Origin: Pseudomonadota bacterium
GTDB lineage: Bacteria; Pseudomonadota; Gammaproteobacteria; Burkholderiales; Burkholderiaceae_C
Length of the DNA stretch: 64,000 nt
Direction: 5' to 3'
Assembly (NCBI GenBank): GCA_022566735.1
Contig: JADFIG010000001.1
Location: forward strand, 186,001-250,000
Positions 19,467-29,447 of the stretch are shown here, piece by piece. A program made the translations under genes and the position numbers. Numbering within the stretch: position 1 is the stretch's first letter; the number at the start of each line of letters is the position of its first letter. The notes beneath the pieces were generated by a model that saw nothing but the letters and a program-made list of their open reading frames with translations, did not search any database and had not been told where the DNA came from.

Positions 19467-21034
19467 CATGGCTGTTTCGTGGTGGTGTGGGTGGCGTCGG
19501 TGGTGGCGTTCCGGGCCGCGTCCGACCATCCGCCGCCGACGGCCTTGTAGAGGGCCACGGTGACGAGCGCGCGGGCGGTCTGCGCCTGGATGAGTTCGTC
19601 TTCGCGCTGCAGGGCGGCGAGCTCGGCTTCGATGGCGGACTGCAGCAGGCCCTGGCCCTCGCTGAAGAGCTGCTGGGCGTGGCGGGCGCCATCGGCGGAG
19701 GTGCGCCAGGCGGTGCCCAGGCGTTCGGCGCGCTGGTCGAGGGCGCGGCGGGCACTGTAGGCGTTCTCGACGTCTTCGAGCGCGGTCAGCATGGTTTGCT
19801 CGTGCTGTGCCACGGCCGCATCCAGTTGGGCGTTGCTGGCTTCGATGCGGGCACGGATGCGGCCGCCTTCGAAGATGGGCAGGCGCAGCCCGGCACCCCA
19901 GGACAGGAAGTTGCCGTTGGCCGCCAGGTTGCCGATCTCGATGCGCCCCTCATTGGCCAGGAAGCCCAGGTAGAAGCGCGGGAACATGTCGGCCTTGGCG
20001 CTGCCCACGCGGGCGGCCAGGGCCTGCACGACGCGGGCGCTGCCGCGCACGTCGGGGCGGCGGCCGAGCACGTCGGAGGGCAGCACCGCGGGCAGCTGGG
20101 CGGGGATGACGCTGGCGTCGGCCGGGGCGGTGGCCGTGGGCGCGGGCAGGGTGATGCGCGTTTCGGGCGCCTGGCCGGTCAGCACGGCGAGGCGGCGCAG
20201 GCGGGCCTGCAGCAGGCTGTCGAGCGGGGCCTGGGCGCTCTCCAGCGACTCGACCTGTGCGCGCACGCGGTCGATGTCCAGCCGCGTGGCCTGGCCGGCG
20301 TCGAAGCGGCCCTGGGCGTAGCGCTGCAGGCGGCGCGCGCTGGCGAGGCTGCGTTGCAGCAGGCCGATGCGGCGCTCCAGGCTGCGGGCCTCGATGTAGT
20401 TGGCTGCGACGTCACCGGCGACCATGAGTTGGGCGCCGTGCACGCGCTCGTCCTGCGCGAGTGCGGCCTGGCGGGCGGCTTCGGCGTCGCTGCGGCGGGC
20501 GCCGAAGATGTCGACCTCCCAGGCGGCGGCAAAGCCCTGGCCGCTGTAGCTGCTGATGGGCACGTTGGGGTGGCTGAGGCCGCTGAGGTCCGGCATGGGG
20601 ATGGCCGGTACAGGCAGGGGGGGCAGCGTGACCTGGGGGACGCCCGGGCCGTGGAGCGAGTCCGTCTGCGTGCGGGCGGTGTAGCCGAAGGCCTGCAGGC
20701 TGGGGTAGAGGGCCGACTCGGCCTGCGTGACCACGGCGCGGGACTCGTGCACATGGGCCAGGGCCACGCGGATGTCGGCGTTGGCACGCAGGGCCTGGTC
20801 GATCAGGCTTTGCAGCGTGGGGTCGGGGATGTCCTGCCACCAGCGCGAGAGCTCGGTGTGGGCGCTGCCGGGGGCGGCGTCGAAGGCCTGGGGCGTGGCC
20901 ACCCGGCTGGCGGGCACATCGACCTGGACCGTGGTGCAGGCCGACAGCCCGAGCAGGCCGAGCAGCAGACCGACGCCCAGGTTGAGGGCGGCGCCTGGAC
21001 GGCGGGCAGCGGCGGGAAGGTGGCGTCGGGGCAT
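19466..21034 (-). CDS. Efflux transporter outer membrane lipoprotein, NodT family
   Basis: LLGLLGLSACTTVQVDVP lipobox; SRWWQDIPDPTLQSLIDQALRANADIRVALAHVHESRA; ...YKAVGGGW. Confidence 0.93.
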   Translation of the reverse strand: MPRRHLPAAARRPGAALNLGVGLLLGLLGLSACTTVQVDVPASRVATPQAFDAAPGSAHTELSRWWQDIPDPTLQSLIDQALRANADIRVALAHVHESRAVVTQAESALYPSLQAFGYTARTQTDSLHGPGVPQVTLPPLPVPAIPMPDLSGLSHPNVPISSYSGQGFAAAWEVDIFGARRSDAEAARQAALAQDERVHGAQLMVAGDVAANYIEARSLERRIGLLQRSLASARRLQRYAQGRFDAGQATRLDIDRVRAQVESLESAQAPLDSLLQARLRRLAVLTGQAPETRITLPAPTATAPADASVIPAQLPAVLPSDVLGRRPDVRGSARVVQALAARVGSAKADMFPRFYLGFLANEGRIEIGNLAANGNFLSWGAGLRLPIFEGGRIRARIEASNAQLDAAVAQHEQTMLTALEDVENAYSARRALDQRAERLGTAWRTSADGARHAQQLFSEGQGLLQSAIEAELAALQREDELIQAQTARALVTVALYKAVGGGWSDAARNATTDATHTTTKQP

Positions 21035-21076
21035 GGCAGGCGTCGTCGATCGGGTTCGGTGGACCAGGCTGGTGGA

Positions 21077-22531
21077 TCAGCCCGGTGGGTGGGCGGCATC
21101 GGCCCCATCCAGGTGGCCTTGTGCATGGGCCAGCAAGAGGGCCAGCGCGGCCGAGGCCAGCCGGGTGCGCGGGCTGTCGGTGGCGTTGGTCAGGATGACG
21201 GGCACCTGGGCGCCCAGCACGATGCCGGCCACATCGGCATCGGCCAGCAGGTGCAGCTGCTTGACCAGCATGTCGCCGGTTTCCATGTTGGGCACGACCA
21301 GCACATTGGCCTGGCCGGCCACCGGGGAGTCCGGATGCGTCAGGCGCGCCACGTCGGCGTCGATGGCCGCGTCGAAGGGCAGGGGGCCGTCGACGATGCC
21401 GCCGGCGATCTGGTGGCGCTCCAGCATCTTGCACAGCGCGGCCGCGTCCATCGAGGAGCTGAGCTTGCTGTGCACCGCCGCCGCGGCCGAGAGGATGGCC
21501 ACGCGCGGCGCCATGCCCAGCACGCGGGCCAGGTCGATGGCGTTCTGCACGATGTCGCGCTTGTCTTCCAGCGTGGGCTGGATGTTGACGGCGGCGTCGG
21601 TGACGAGGAAGGGCTGGGCGTGGTCGGGCACATCGGCCACATAGGCGTGGCTGATGCGGCGGTGGGTGCGCAGGCCGTGCTGGCGGTGCACGAGCGCGCG
21701 CAGCAGCTGGGCGGCATCCACATCGCCCTGCATGAGGGCCTGCACCCGTCCCGTGCGCGCCAGGTCGAGCGCGGCGTGCAGGGCCTCGGTGGCGTTGTCG
21801 GCGTCGACCCAGGTGAGGGCGTCCGCGTCATCGGCGTCATCGGCGGCCCCCAGGTCGATCTCCAGGCTGTCGGCCAGGGCCCTGATGCGCTGGCGCGGCC
21901 CGATGAACACCGGGCGGATCAACCCGGCGTGGCGGGCTTCGATGGCGGCGCGCAGGCCGTGGGCCTCGACGGGGAAGACCACCGCGCAGGCGACCGGTTC
22001 GAGCTCCGCGGTCAGCGCCATCAGCTGGGCAAAGCGTTCGTGGCGGTGCAGGTGCAGCTCGGGCAGCGCGGTGGCCGGGCGCCGGATCGGGGTGGTCGGC
22101 GCGATGACCTCGGCCTCGCCGCTGATGACGGCCTTGCCTTCCTGGTTGATGCAGGTGCAGGCCAGGCGCAGGCGGTTCTTCTCGCCCTTGTGCGTGACGG
22201 TGACGCTGACCGTGATGACGTCGCCCAGGCCCACCGGCCGCAGGAAGCTCAGTTGCTGCGAGACGTAGATGGTGCCGGGGCCAGGCAGGCGGGTGCCCAG
22301 CACGGTGGAGATCAACGTGCCGCCCCACATGCCGTGGGCGATGACGCGGTGGAAGGGGGACTCGCGCGCATAGGCCTCGTCGAGGTGGGCCGGGTTGACG
22401 TCACCGCTGAGGATGGCGAAGACCTCGATGTCTTCCTTGGTGAGCGTGCGCTGCAGCGAGGCGGTTTCGCCGACGCTGATGTCGTCGTAGGTGCGGTTTT
22501 CCAGCAGGGCAGGGATCTGGTCGGGGCTCAT
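21077..22531 (-). CDS. Bifunctional enoyl-CoA hydratase (MaoC) / phosphate acetyl(butyryl)transferase
   Basis: N-terminal MaoC: HLDEAYARESPFHRVIAHGMWGGTLIS; C-terminal PTA domain: DAAVNIQPTLEDKRDIVQNAIDLA..GQANVLVVPNMETGDMLVKQL. Confidence 0.9.
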   Translation of the reverse strand: MSPDQIPALLENRTYDDISVGETASLQRTLTKEDIEVFAILSGDVNPAHLDEAYARESPFHRVIAHGMWGGTLISTVLGTRLPGPGTIYVSQQLSFLRPVGLGDVITVSVTVTHKGEKNRLRLACTCINQEGKAVISGEAEVIAPTTPIRRPATALPELHLHRHERFAQLMALTAELEPVACAVVFPVEAHGLRAAIEARHAGLIRPVFIGPRQRIRALADSLEIDLGAADDADDADALTWVDADNATEALHAALDLARTGRVQALMQGDVDAAQLLRALVHRQHGLRTHRRISHAYVADVPDHAQPFLVTDAAVNIQPTLEDKRDIVQNAIDLARVLGMAPRVAILSAAAAVHSKLSSSMDAAALCKMLERHQIAGGIVDGPLPFDAAIDADVARLTHPDSPVAGQANVLVVPNMETGDMLVKQLHLLADADVAGIVLGAQVPVILTNATDSPRTRLASAALALLLAHAQGHLDGADAAHPPG

Positions 22532-22540
22532 GGCGGGGCC

Positions 22541-24394
22541 TCACTCCTGCTTGACGTAGCTGCCGGGGGCGTCGGGCAGGCGGCGCTTGCTGCCGGGCAC
22601 GCCCATGGATGGCGGTGCGCTCAGGCCGCTGGAGTGCTGTACCAGCCAGTTCTGCCAGGCCGGCCACCACGAGCCTTCCTGGTGGGGCACCTCGGCCTGC
22701 CAGCGCTCGGGCGACATGTAGGCCTCGGTGGGCGGGCGGTGGTGCAGCTGGAAGTGGCGGCCCTTGTGGCCGGGTTCGCTGACGATGCCGGCGTTGTGGC
22801 CGCCGCTGGTGAGCGCGAAGGTGACGTCCAGCGGCAGCAGGTGCAGCTTGTAGACGGACTTCCAGGGCGCGACGTGGTCGCTGACCGTGCCGACGGCGAA
22901 GCAGGGCACGCGGATGTCGGTGAACCAGATGGGCTGGCCGTCGACCTCGTAGCGGCCGCCGGAGAGGTCGTTGTGCAGGAAGAGCTTGTGCAGGTACTCC
23001 GAGTGCATGCGGTAGGGCATGCGGGTGGTGTCGGCGTTCCAGGCCATCAGGTCGTTGGGCATGTCGCGTTCGCCCAGCAGGTAGTTCCTCATCGCGCGCG
23101 ACCACACCAGGTCGTTGGAGTGCAGCGCCGTGAAGGCCCCGGCCATCTGCGAGCCCTTGAGGAAGCCTTGCTCGGCCATCATGGCCTCGATGAGCTCGAC
23201 CTCGCTTTCGTTGATGAACAGCAGCAGCTCTCCCGCCTCGGTGAAGTCGCCCTGCGCCGCGAACAGCGTCATCGAGGCCAGGCGGTCGTCGCCTTCGCGG
23301 CCCATGGTGGCGGCGGTGATCATCATCAGCGTGCCGCCCAGGCAGTAGCCCACGCCGTGGACCTTGCGGTCGGGCACGATCTGGCCGACGGTGTCGAGCG
23401 CGGCCATCACGCCTTGCGTGCGGTAGTCCTCCAGGCCCTTGCAGCGGTCGGCCTCGCTGGGGTTCTTCCAGGAGATCATGAACACCGTGTGGCCCTGGTC
23501 GACCAGGTACTTGACCAGCGAGTTGTGCGGCGACAGGTCCAGGATGTAGTACTTCATGATCCAGGCCGGCACGATGAGCACGGGTTCGGCCTGCACCTTG
23601 TCGGTGGCGGGGCTGTACTGGATCAGCTCGATGAGGTCGTTGCGGAAGACGACCTTGCCCGGCGTCAGCGCGACGTCGTGGCCGACCTTGAAGCGCTCGG
23701 TGCCGGCCGCGGGCAGGCCGCGGACCATGCGCTGAGCGTCATCGGCCCAGTTGGCCATGCCGCGCAGCAGGTTCATGCCACCCTGGTCGGCCGTGGCGCG
23801 GATCACCTCGGGGTTCATCCAGGGGATGTTGGCCGGGTTGAAGATGTCCATCCACTGTCGGGCGGCGAAGGCCACCATGTCCTCGTGGCGGTGGTTCAGG
23901 CCGGGCACGCCGTGGGTGGCGGTGGCCCAGGCGTGCTCCAGCACCTGGAAGGACTGGGCGTACACATTGAAGGGCCAGTGCTGCCAGGCATTGCTGGCAA
24001 AGCGGCGGTCGCTGGCCGGGATGGGCAGGGCCTTCGCGGCGCCGGCAGCGGCGCCCTGGGCGGCACCGTGCCGGGTGTCCTTCAAGGCGTCTTTGGCCGC
24101 GTTGCGGGCCTCCCGCGGGTTCAGCGCCGCTTCCGCCAGCCGCGAGCCCGCCTGGGTGACGTCCTCGGCGGCGCGTTTGAGCACATCGAGCTGCTTGCCC
24201 GGCGAGATCATCATGTGCATCAGCCAGTCCAGGTACACCAGGGTGGACTGGATGGGCGAGATGCCGCCCATCAGCTGCCCGACCTGGCTGTGGACGTGCA
24301 GGTCGAGCGCGCGCACCCAGTCGTCCCACGACATCTGCGGGATGAGCGGCTGGGCTTGCGGCGGGCAGTGGGCGGGAAGATGGGTGTTGGGCAT
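22541..24394 (-). CDS. phaC: Poly(3-hydroxyalkanoate) synthase family protein (class I PhaC-like)
   Basis: Lipase-like box GVGYCLGGTLM (catalytic Cys), PAWIMKYYILDLSPHNSLVKYLVDQGHTVFMISWKNP, SGGHNAGIVSEPGHKGRHF. Confidence 0.9.
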   Translation of the reverse strand: MPNTHLPAHCPPQAQPLIPQMSWDDWVRALDLHVHSQVGQLMGGISPIQSTLVYLDWLMHMMISPGKQLDVLKRAAEDVTQAGSRLAEAALNPREARNAAKDALKDTRHGAAQGAAAGAAKALPIPASDRRFASNAWQHWPFNVYAQSFQVLEHAWATATHGVPGLNHRHEDMVAFAARQWMDIFNPANIPWMNPEVIRATADQGGMNLLRGMANWADDAQRMVRGLPAAGTERFKVGHDVALTPGKVVFRNDLIELIQYSPATDKVQAEPVLIVPAWIMKYYILDLSPHNSLVKYLVDQGHTVFMISWKNPSEADRCKGLEDYRTQGVMAALDTVGQIVPDRKVHGVGYCLGGTLMMITAATMGREGDDRLASMTLFAAQGDFTEAGELLLFINESEVELIEAMMAEQGFLKGSQMAGAFTALHSNDLVWSRAMRNYLLGERDMPNDLMAWNADTTRMPYRMHSEYLHKLFLHNDLSGGRYEVDGQPIWFTDIRVPCFAVGTVSDHVAPWKSVYKLHLLPLDVTFALTSGGHNAGIVSEPGHKGRHFQLHHRPPTEAYMSPERWQAEVPHQEGSWWPAWQNWLVQHSSGLSAPPSMGVPGSKRRLPDAPGSYVKQE

Positions 24395-24430
24395 GGTGGC
24401 GACGGCAGGAGGGTGGATGGAGACAGGGCC

Positions 24431-25558
24431 TCAGCCCTGACGGGCCAGCATCGAGCGGAATCTTGTCAGCGCGATGACCAGGAAGAGCGCGCCAGCGGCC
24501 GACACCGCCAGCAGTTGAGGCAGGACAAGCGCCAGATCCGCGTCGCGGTACAGCACGGCCTGCGTGAGCTTGACGAACTGGGTTGTGGGCGAGACCTGCA
24601 CGATGTGCTGCATCAGCTCGGGCATGCTTTCCACCGGGGTGGCCGCGCCGCTGAGCAGGTAGAGCACCACGTAGACCGGCGCCGCCAGCAGTCCGAACTG
24701 TGGCATGGACGAGGCCGTGGTGGCCAGCAGGATGCCCAGCGCCGTGACGGCAAAGAGGTAAAGCGCCGTGCCCAGCATGAACAGGGGCACCGAGCCTGCG
24801 ATGGGCACCTGCAGCCAGCCGCGGATGACCAGCTCCAGCGACAGCCACACCGCCAGCAGGATGACGCCGCCGTTGGCCAGGATCTTGGCCAGGGCGATTT
24901 CACTGGGGCGCACCGGCATGACCAGCAGGTGCTCGATGGTGCCGTGCTCGCGCTCGCGGATGACGGCCGCGCCCACCAGGATGATGGCCAGCACCGTCAC
25001 GTTGGTCACGATGAGCATGACCGAGGTGAACCAGTGCGACTGGTTGTTCGGGTTGAACAGCAGGCGCACGACCGGCGGGGCCGGCAGCATCGAGGTGATG
25101 CCGCGCTGGTGGAAGAAGTCCAGCTGTTCGCGCAGGAAGATTTCGTTGAGGTAGACCGCGCCCAGGCCGGCCTGGGTCATGGCCGTGGCGTCCACCGTGA
25201 CCTGGATGGCGGGACTGCGCCCGGCCAGCACGTCGGCTTCAAAGCGCGGCGGGATGTCGATGACGAAGATGAAGTCGCCGCGGTCCAGGGCCTGGCTGGC
25301 CTCTTGCGGGGTGACGTCGCGCGGGGCCTGGAAATAGGGCGGCTGCAGGGCGTCGCGCAGGCGGTGGGACAGCGCGGACTGGTCGCCGTCGATGATGCCC
25401 ACCGAGGCGTGAGAGACCTCGGCCTTGACGCCCTTGGCCGTCGTGTACACGGCCGCGGTGAAGGCGAACAGGATCAGCGCCATCAGCGGCAGGTCGGTGG
25501 CCAGGCTGCGGAGCTCTTTCCACGACAGCCGCCAGACGTTGCGCAACCAGTGCTTCAT
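24431..25558 (-). CDS. ABC-2 type transporter permease (YhhJ-like)
   Basis: 375 aa; ABC-2 membrane features VIREREHGTIEHLLVMPVRPSEIALAKILANGG. Confidence 0.88.
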   Translation of the reverse strand: MKHWLRNVWRLSWKELRSLATDLPLMALILFAFTAAVYTTAKGVKAEVSHASVGIIDGDQSALSHRLRDALQPPYFQAPRDVTPQEASQALDRGDFIFVIDIPPRFEADVLAGRSPAIQVTVDATAMTQAGLGAVYLNEIFLREQLDFFHQRGITSMLPAPPVVRLLFNPNNQSHWFTSVMLIVTNVTVLAIILVGAAVIREREHGTIEHLLVMPVRPSEIALAKILANGGVILLAVWLSLELVIRGWLQVPIAGSVPLFMLGTALYLFAVTALGILLATTASSMPQFGLLAAPVYVVLYLLSGAATPVESMPELMQHIVQVSPTTQFVKLTQAVLYRDADLALVLPQLLAVSAAGALFLVIALTRFRSMLARQG

Positions 25559-25561
25559 GAC

Positions 25562-28369
25562 TCAGTCCTCCTGCTTGCGCACCAGCAGGCGTGCCAGCAC
25601 CAGGTAGGTCACGCCAAAGCCGAGCAAGGCCGCGTACATCGGCCCGAAGCTGGCCACGCCCAGGCCTTTGGTGAAGGCGCCCAGGCTGATGAGCTGGAAC
25701 CACGAGGCCGGGAAGCCCTTGCCCACCCAGACCGCCATGCCGGTCAAGGTGGACACCGGGTAGAGCAGGCCGGAGAAGTTCACCGACGGGATCAGGCAGA
25801 TGATGGCCGAGGCGAACGATGCCGCCACCTGCGAGCGCAGGAAGGCCGACAGGAACAGGCCCAGCGCCGTGGTGGCGAACACGAAGCACAGCGCCCCCAG
25901 GCTGAGCGCCAGGAAGCTGCCCTTGAGCGGCACCTGCAGCAGGGTGACGCTGAGCAGCAGCAAGGTGAGGTAGCTGGCCATGGCCAGGGCCACGTACGGC
26001 ATCTGCTTGCCCAGCAGGAACTGGCCCACCGTGGCCGGCGAAGCGTAGAGGTTGAGGATGGAGCCCATCTCCTTTTCACGCACCACGCCCAGGGCCGTCA
26101 GCATGGCCGGGATGATGATCAGGCACAGCATCATCAGGCCCGGGGTGGACGCGTAGATGCTGCGGAAGGACTGGTTGTAGGCGAAGCGGGGTTCGAATCG
26201 GGCGGGCAGCGTGGGCGGCGTCAGGCCGGGGGTCTCGCGGGCGAAGCGCATGGCGTGCTCCAGCACGATGCCCTGGGCGTAGCCGCGCACGTTCTCGGCG
26301 GTGAAGGGCTGGGTGCCATCGATGAAGAAACCCACCTCCGGACGGCGCCCGGCCAGCAGGTCGCGGCCATAGCCAGGCGGGATCTCCAGCACCAGGCTGA
26401 CATCGTGGCGCCGCAGCTGGGTCTGCACCTCCTGCTCGCTGTGCAGGTCGGGCTGCTGGTCGAAGTAGCGCGAGCCCGCGAAGTGCTCGATGAGCTGGCG
26501 GCTGTCGTGCGTCTGGTCGTGGTCGAGCACGGCGAATTGCACCTTCTCCACGTCGAAGGACACGCTCCACGCCGCCGTCACCAGCAGGATGATGGGGCCC
26601 AGCAGGGCGAAGGTCAGGCGGATGCGGTCGCGGCGCAGCTCCAGGCCCTCGCGCTGCGCGAAGGCCCACACGCCGGCGAACCAGCCCAGCAACGCCTGCA
26701 GCAGGCTGGCATCGCCGGCGCGGGTGGCCATGGCGAGGGGCGAGGCCGTGGGGGTGGATGCCGTGGCGGCGGGCGACGCGCCTGTGCTCGCGGTGCTTGT
26801 GGCCGCGGCCCGCGCGGCTTGCACGGTGTCGTCGGCGGCCTGCAGGTAGGCCACGAAAGCGGTCTCCAGCGAGTCGGCCTGCTGGCTGTCGCGCAACTCG
26901 GCGGGCGAGCCCACGGCCAGCACACGACCGCGGTGCATCAGCGAGATGCGGTCGCAGCGCTCGGCCTCGTTCATGAAGTGCGTGGACACGAAGATGGTGA
27001 CGCGGTCCCGGCGCGACAGCTGCACGAGGTGGCGCCAGAACAGGTCGCGGGCTGCGGGGTCCACGCCCGAGGTCGGCTCATCGAGGATCAGCACTTCGGG
27101 CTGGTGCAGGCAGGCCGCGGCCAGTTGCAGGCGCTGGCGGATGCCCAGCGAGAGCTCGCGCGGGCTGGCGTCGGCGTGGTCCTGCAGGTCGAAGTCGCGC
27201 AGGGACTGCGCGATGGCCTGGCTGGCTTGTGTGCCCTCCAGGCGGTAGAGCCGCGCGTGCAGGTCCAGGTTCTGGCGCACGCTCAGTTCTTCGTAGAGCG
27301 AGAAGGACTGCGACATGTAGCCCACGCGCAGCCGCGTGGCGAGGTCGCCGGCGCGGATGGGCTGGCCCAGCAACTGGGCCTGACCGCTGCTGATGTCCAG
27401 CAGCCCGGTCAGCATCTTCATGGTCGTGGTCTTGCCGCAACCGTTGGAGCCCAGGAAGCCGAAAATCTCGCCGCGCTCGATGCGGAAGCTCACATCGTCC
27501 ACGGCCACGAAGTCGCCGAAGCGGCGCGTCAGCTTCGTGGCCTCGATGGCCGGCGGGCCTTCGCTGTGCACGTGCGGCGGGATCTGCAGCGGCTCGGGGT
27601 TGCCGCGCTGCTCGGGCGGCAGCAGGTCGATGTAGGCGGCTTCCAGGGTGCCCTGGGGCGTGCGGGCCAGCACCTCGCGCGTGCGGTCGAACACCAGCAC
27701 GCGACCGTCGTTCATGGCCACCAGGTGCTCGAAGCGCTCGGCCTCTTCCATGTAGGCCGTGGCCACGATGACGGTCATGCCCGGACGCTCTGCGCGCAGG
27801 GCCTCGACCAGCGCCCAGAACTGGCGGCGCGACAGCGGGTCCACGCCGGTGGTCGGCTCGTCGAGGATGAGCAGGTCCGGGTCGTGCACCAGCGAGCAGC
27901 ACAGACCGAGCTTCTGCTTCATGCCGCCGGAGAGCTTGCCCGCGGGGCGGTCGCGGAAGGGCGCCAGGCCGGTGGCGTCCATCAGGCGTTGCAGGCGCTG
28001 GGCCCGCTCGCGGGCGCCCTGGCCGAACAGGCGGGCGAAGAAGTCGATGTTCTCGGCCACCGACAGCGTCGGGTAGAGGTTGCGCCCCAGGCCTTGCGGC
28101 ATGAAGGCCACGCGCGGCGCCAGCGCGGCACGCTCGCGGGCCTGGGCCATGTCGTGGTCCAGCACCTGGATGCCACCGCGCTGCAGGCGTTTGACCCCCG
28201 CGATCAGCGACAGCAGCGTCGACTTGCCCACGCCGTCCGGCCCGACCAGGCCGATGGTCTGGCCCGCCGGCAGGCTCAGGCTGACATGGTGCAGCGCCAC
28301 CGCGTCACCGTAGCGGTGGCTGACGTCGGTGAGCACCACGGCCGGTGCGGAGGGGGGCAGGGTGGTCAT
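25562..28369 (-). CDS. RbbA-type fused ABC transporter (two ATPase domains plus ABC-2 permease)
   Basis: Walker A GPDGVGKST and GSNGCGKTT; signatures LSGGMKQKL and LSLGIRQRL; C-terminal permease ALGVVREKEMGSILNLYASP. Confidence 0.93.
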   Translation of the reverse strand: MTTLPPSAPAVVLTDVSHRYGDAVALHHVSLSLPAGQTIGLVGPDGVGKSTLLSLIAGVKRLQRGGIQVLDHDMAQARERAALAPRVAFMPQGLGRNLYPTLSVAENIDFFARLFGQGARERAQRLQRLMDATGLAPFRDRPAGKLSGGMKQKLGLCCSLVHDPDLLILDEPTTGVDPLSRRQFWALVEALRAERPGMTVIVATAYMEEAERFEHLVAMNDGRVLVFDRTREVLARTPQGTLEAAYIDLLPPEQRGNPEPLQIPPHVHSEGPPAIEATKLTRRFGDFVAVDDVSFRIERGEIFGFLGSNGCGKTTTMKMLTGLLDISSGQAQLLGQPIRAGDLATRLRVGYMSQSFSLYEELSVRQNLDLHARLYRLEGTQASQAIAQSLRDFDLQDHADASPRELSLGIRQRLQLAAACLHQPEVLILDEPTSGVDPAARDLFWRHLVQLSRRDRVTIFVSTHFMNEAERCDRISLMHRGRVLAVGSPAELRDSQQADSLETAFVAYLQAADDTVQAARAAATSTASTGASPAATASTPTASPLAMATRAGDASLLQALLGWFAGVWAFAQREGLELRRDRIRLTFALLGPIILLVTAAWSVSFDVEKVQFAVLDHDQTHDSRQLIEHFAGSRYFDQQPDLHSEQEVQTQLRRHDVSLVLEIPPGYGRDLLAGRRPEVGFFIDGTQPFTAENVRGYAQGIVLEHAMRFARETPGLTPPTLPARFEPRFAYNQSFRSIYASTPGLMMLCLIIIPAMLTALGVVREKEMGSILNLYASPATVGQFLLGKQMPYVALAMASYLTLLLLSVTLLQVPLKGSFLALSLGALCFVFATTALGLFLSAFLRSQVAASFASAIICLIPSVNFSGLLYPVSTLTGMAVWVGKGFPASWFQLISLGAFTKGLGVASFGPMYAALLGFGVTYLVLARLLVRKQED

Positions 28370-28403
28370 GCGCGCTCGACGCCTGGCTCGTGTCGCCGCG
28401 GGC

Positions 28404-29447
28404 TCAGCGCGAGGCTGCCGCAGCCGGTGCGCTGGTGGCCGAGGCCGCCGGGCTGGCTTCCGTCACCTCGGGCAGCCGCACCTGCAGCGATGCCGGCCAG
28501 GGCGTGCGCGCATCGGTGCGCACATGGCCGTAGCCCGTCAGGCCGGCCTTGACGTAGCGGCTGTAGCGCTGGGCGACCTCGCGCGGCACCTGCAGCTTCA
28601 CGCGGTAGACCAGCTTGTCGCGCTCGGCTTCGGTTTCCACGTACTTGGGCGTGAACTGGGCTTCCGCGGCCACGAAGGACACGTGGGCCGGCACCACGTA
28701 CTGCGGTGCGGCGTCCAGCACGATGCGCGCCTCGTCGCCCACCTGCAGGCGCCCGGCCACCGAGGTCGGCAGGAAGATCGTCATGTAGGCGTCCGACAGG
28801 TTGAGCAGCGTCACCACGCGTCCGCCCGAGGGGATGACCGAGCCGGGCTCGACCACGCGGTACTCGATGCGGCCGTCGACCGGCGCACGCAGGCTCATGT
28901 CGTCGATGGCCACATTCAGGCGGCGGATCTGGGCCTCGGCCTCGCTGCGCGCAGCACCCGCTTCGCCGATGGCGGCGGTGGCGACTTTCACGCCAGCCTG
29001 CTCGCCATCGCGCTGGGCGGTGCGGCGTTCGACTTCAGCGCCCGAAACCAGCGCGTCCTGCTTGAGCTTGCTGGCGTGGTCCAACTCCAGTTGGGCCAGG
29101 CGGGCCTGCACGCGGCGCACCTCGGTTTCGGCCTGGGCGCGCTGCATGGCCTGGCCGGCACGGTCGCGGGCGGCGGCCACGGCGTCGCGCTGGGCCAGCA
29201 ACTCGGTGCTGTCCTGGCGGGCGATGAGGTCGCCGGCACGCACCAGGTCGCCCTCGTGCACGGGCAGCTCGACGATGCGGCCTGGGTACTTCGCCGCGAC
29301 CTCGATGCGCTCGACTTCCATGCGGCCATTGCCGCGGGCCAGGCCTTCGGGCAGGCCGCGGTCGCGCACATGCAGCCAGTAGGCAAGGCCTGCGGCGGCG
29401 GCCACGGCGGCCAGGGGCAGGGTCCAGCGCAGAAGGGTCTTGTTCAT
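28404..29447 (-). CDS. HlyD-family membrane fusion / efflux periplasmic adaptor (YhiI-like)
   Basis: MNKTLLRWTLPLAAVAAAAGLAYWLHVRDRGLPEG..RIVELPVHEGDLVRAGDLIARQDSTEL; stop of tetR overlaps its ATG. Confidence 0.9.
   Translation of the reverse strand: MNKTLLRWTLPLAAVAAAAGLAYWLHVRDRGLPEGLARGNGRMEVERIEVAAKYPGRIVELPVHEGDLVRAGDLIARQDSTELLAQRDAVAAARDRAGQAMQRAQAETEVRRVQARLAQLELDHASKLKQDALVSGAEVERRTAQRDGEQAGVKVATAAIGEAGAARSEAEAQIRRLNVAIDDMSLRAPVDGRIEYRVVEPGSVIPSGGRVVTLLNLSDAYMTIFLPTSVAGRLQVGDEARIVLDAAPQYVVPAHVSFVAAEAQFTPKYVETEAERDKLVYRVKLQVPREVAQRYSRYVKAGLTGYGHVRTDARTPWPASLQVRLPEVTEASPAASATSAPAAAASR

Noticed and set aside
26186-26205. GGTTCGAATC tRNA T-loop-like string
   Set aside because: Lies inside the RbbA coding sequence; no acceptor or anticodon stems around it.
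19445-28552. 3035-aa plus-strand ORF antisense to the ABC/PHA operon
   Set aside because: Gly/His/Ala/Gln/Arg-rich low-complexity translation typical of the antisense frame of high-GC genes; the minus strand contains well-recognised proteins throughout.
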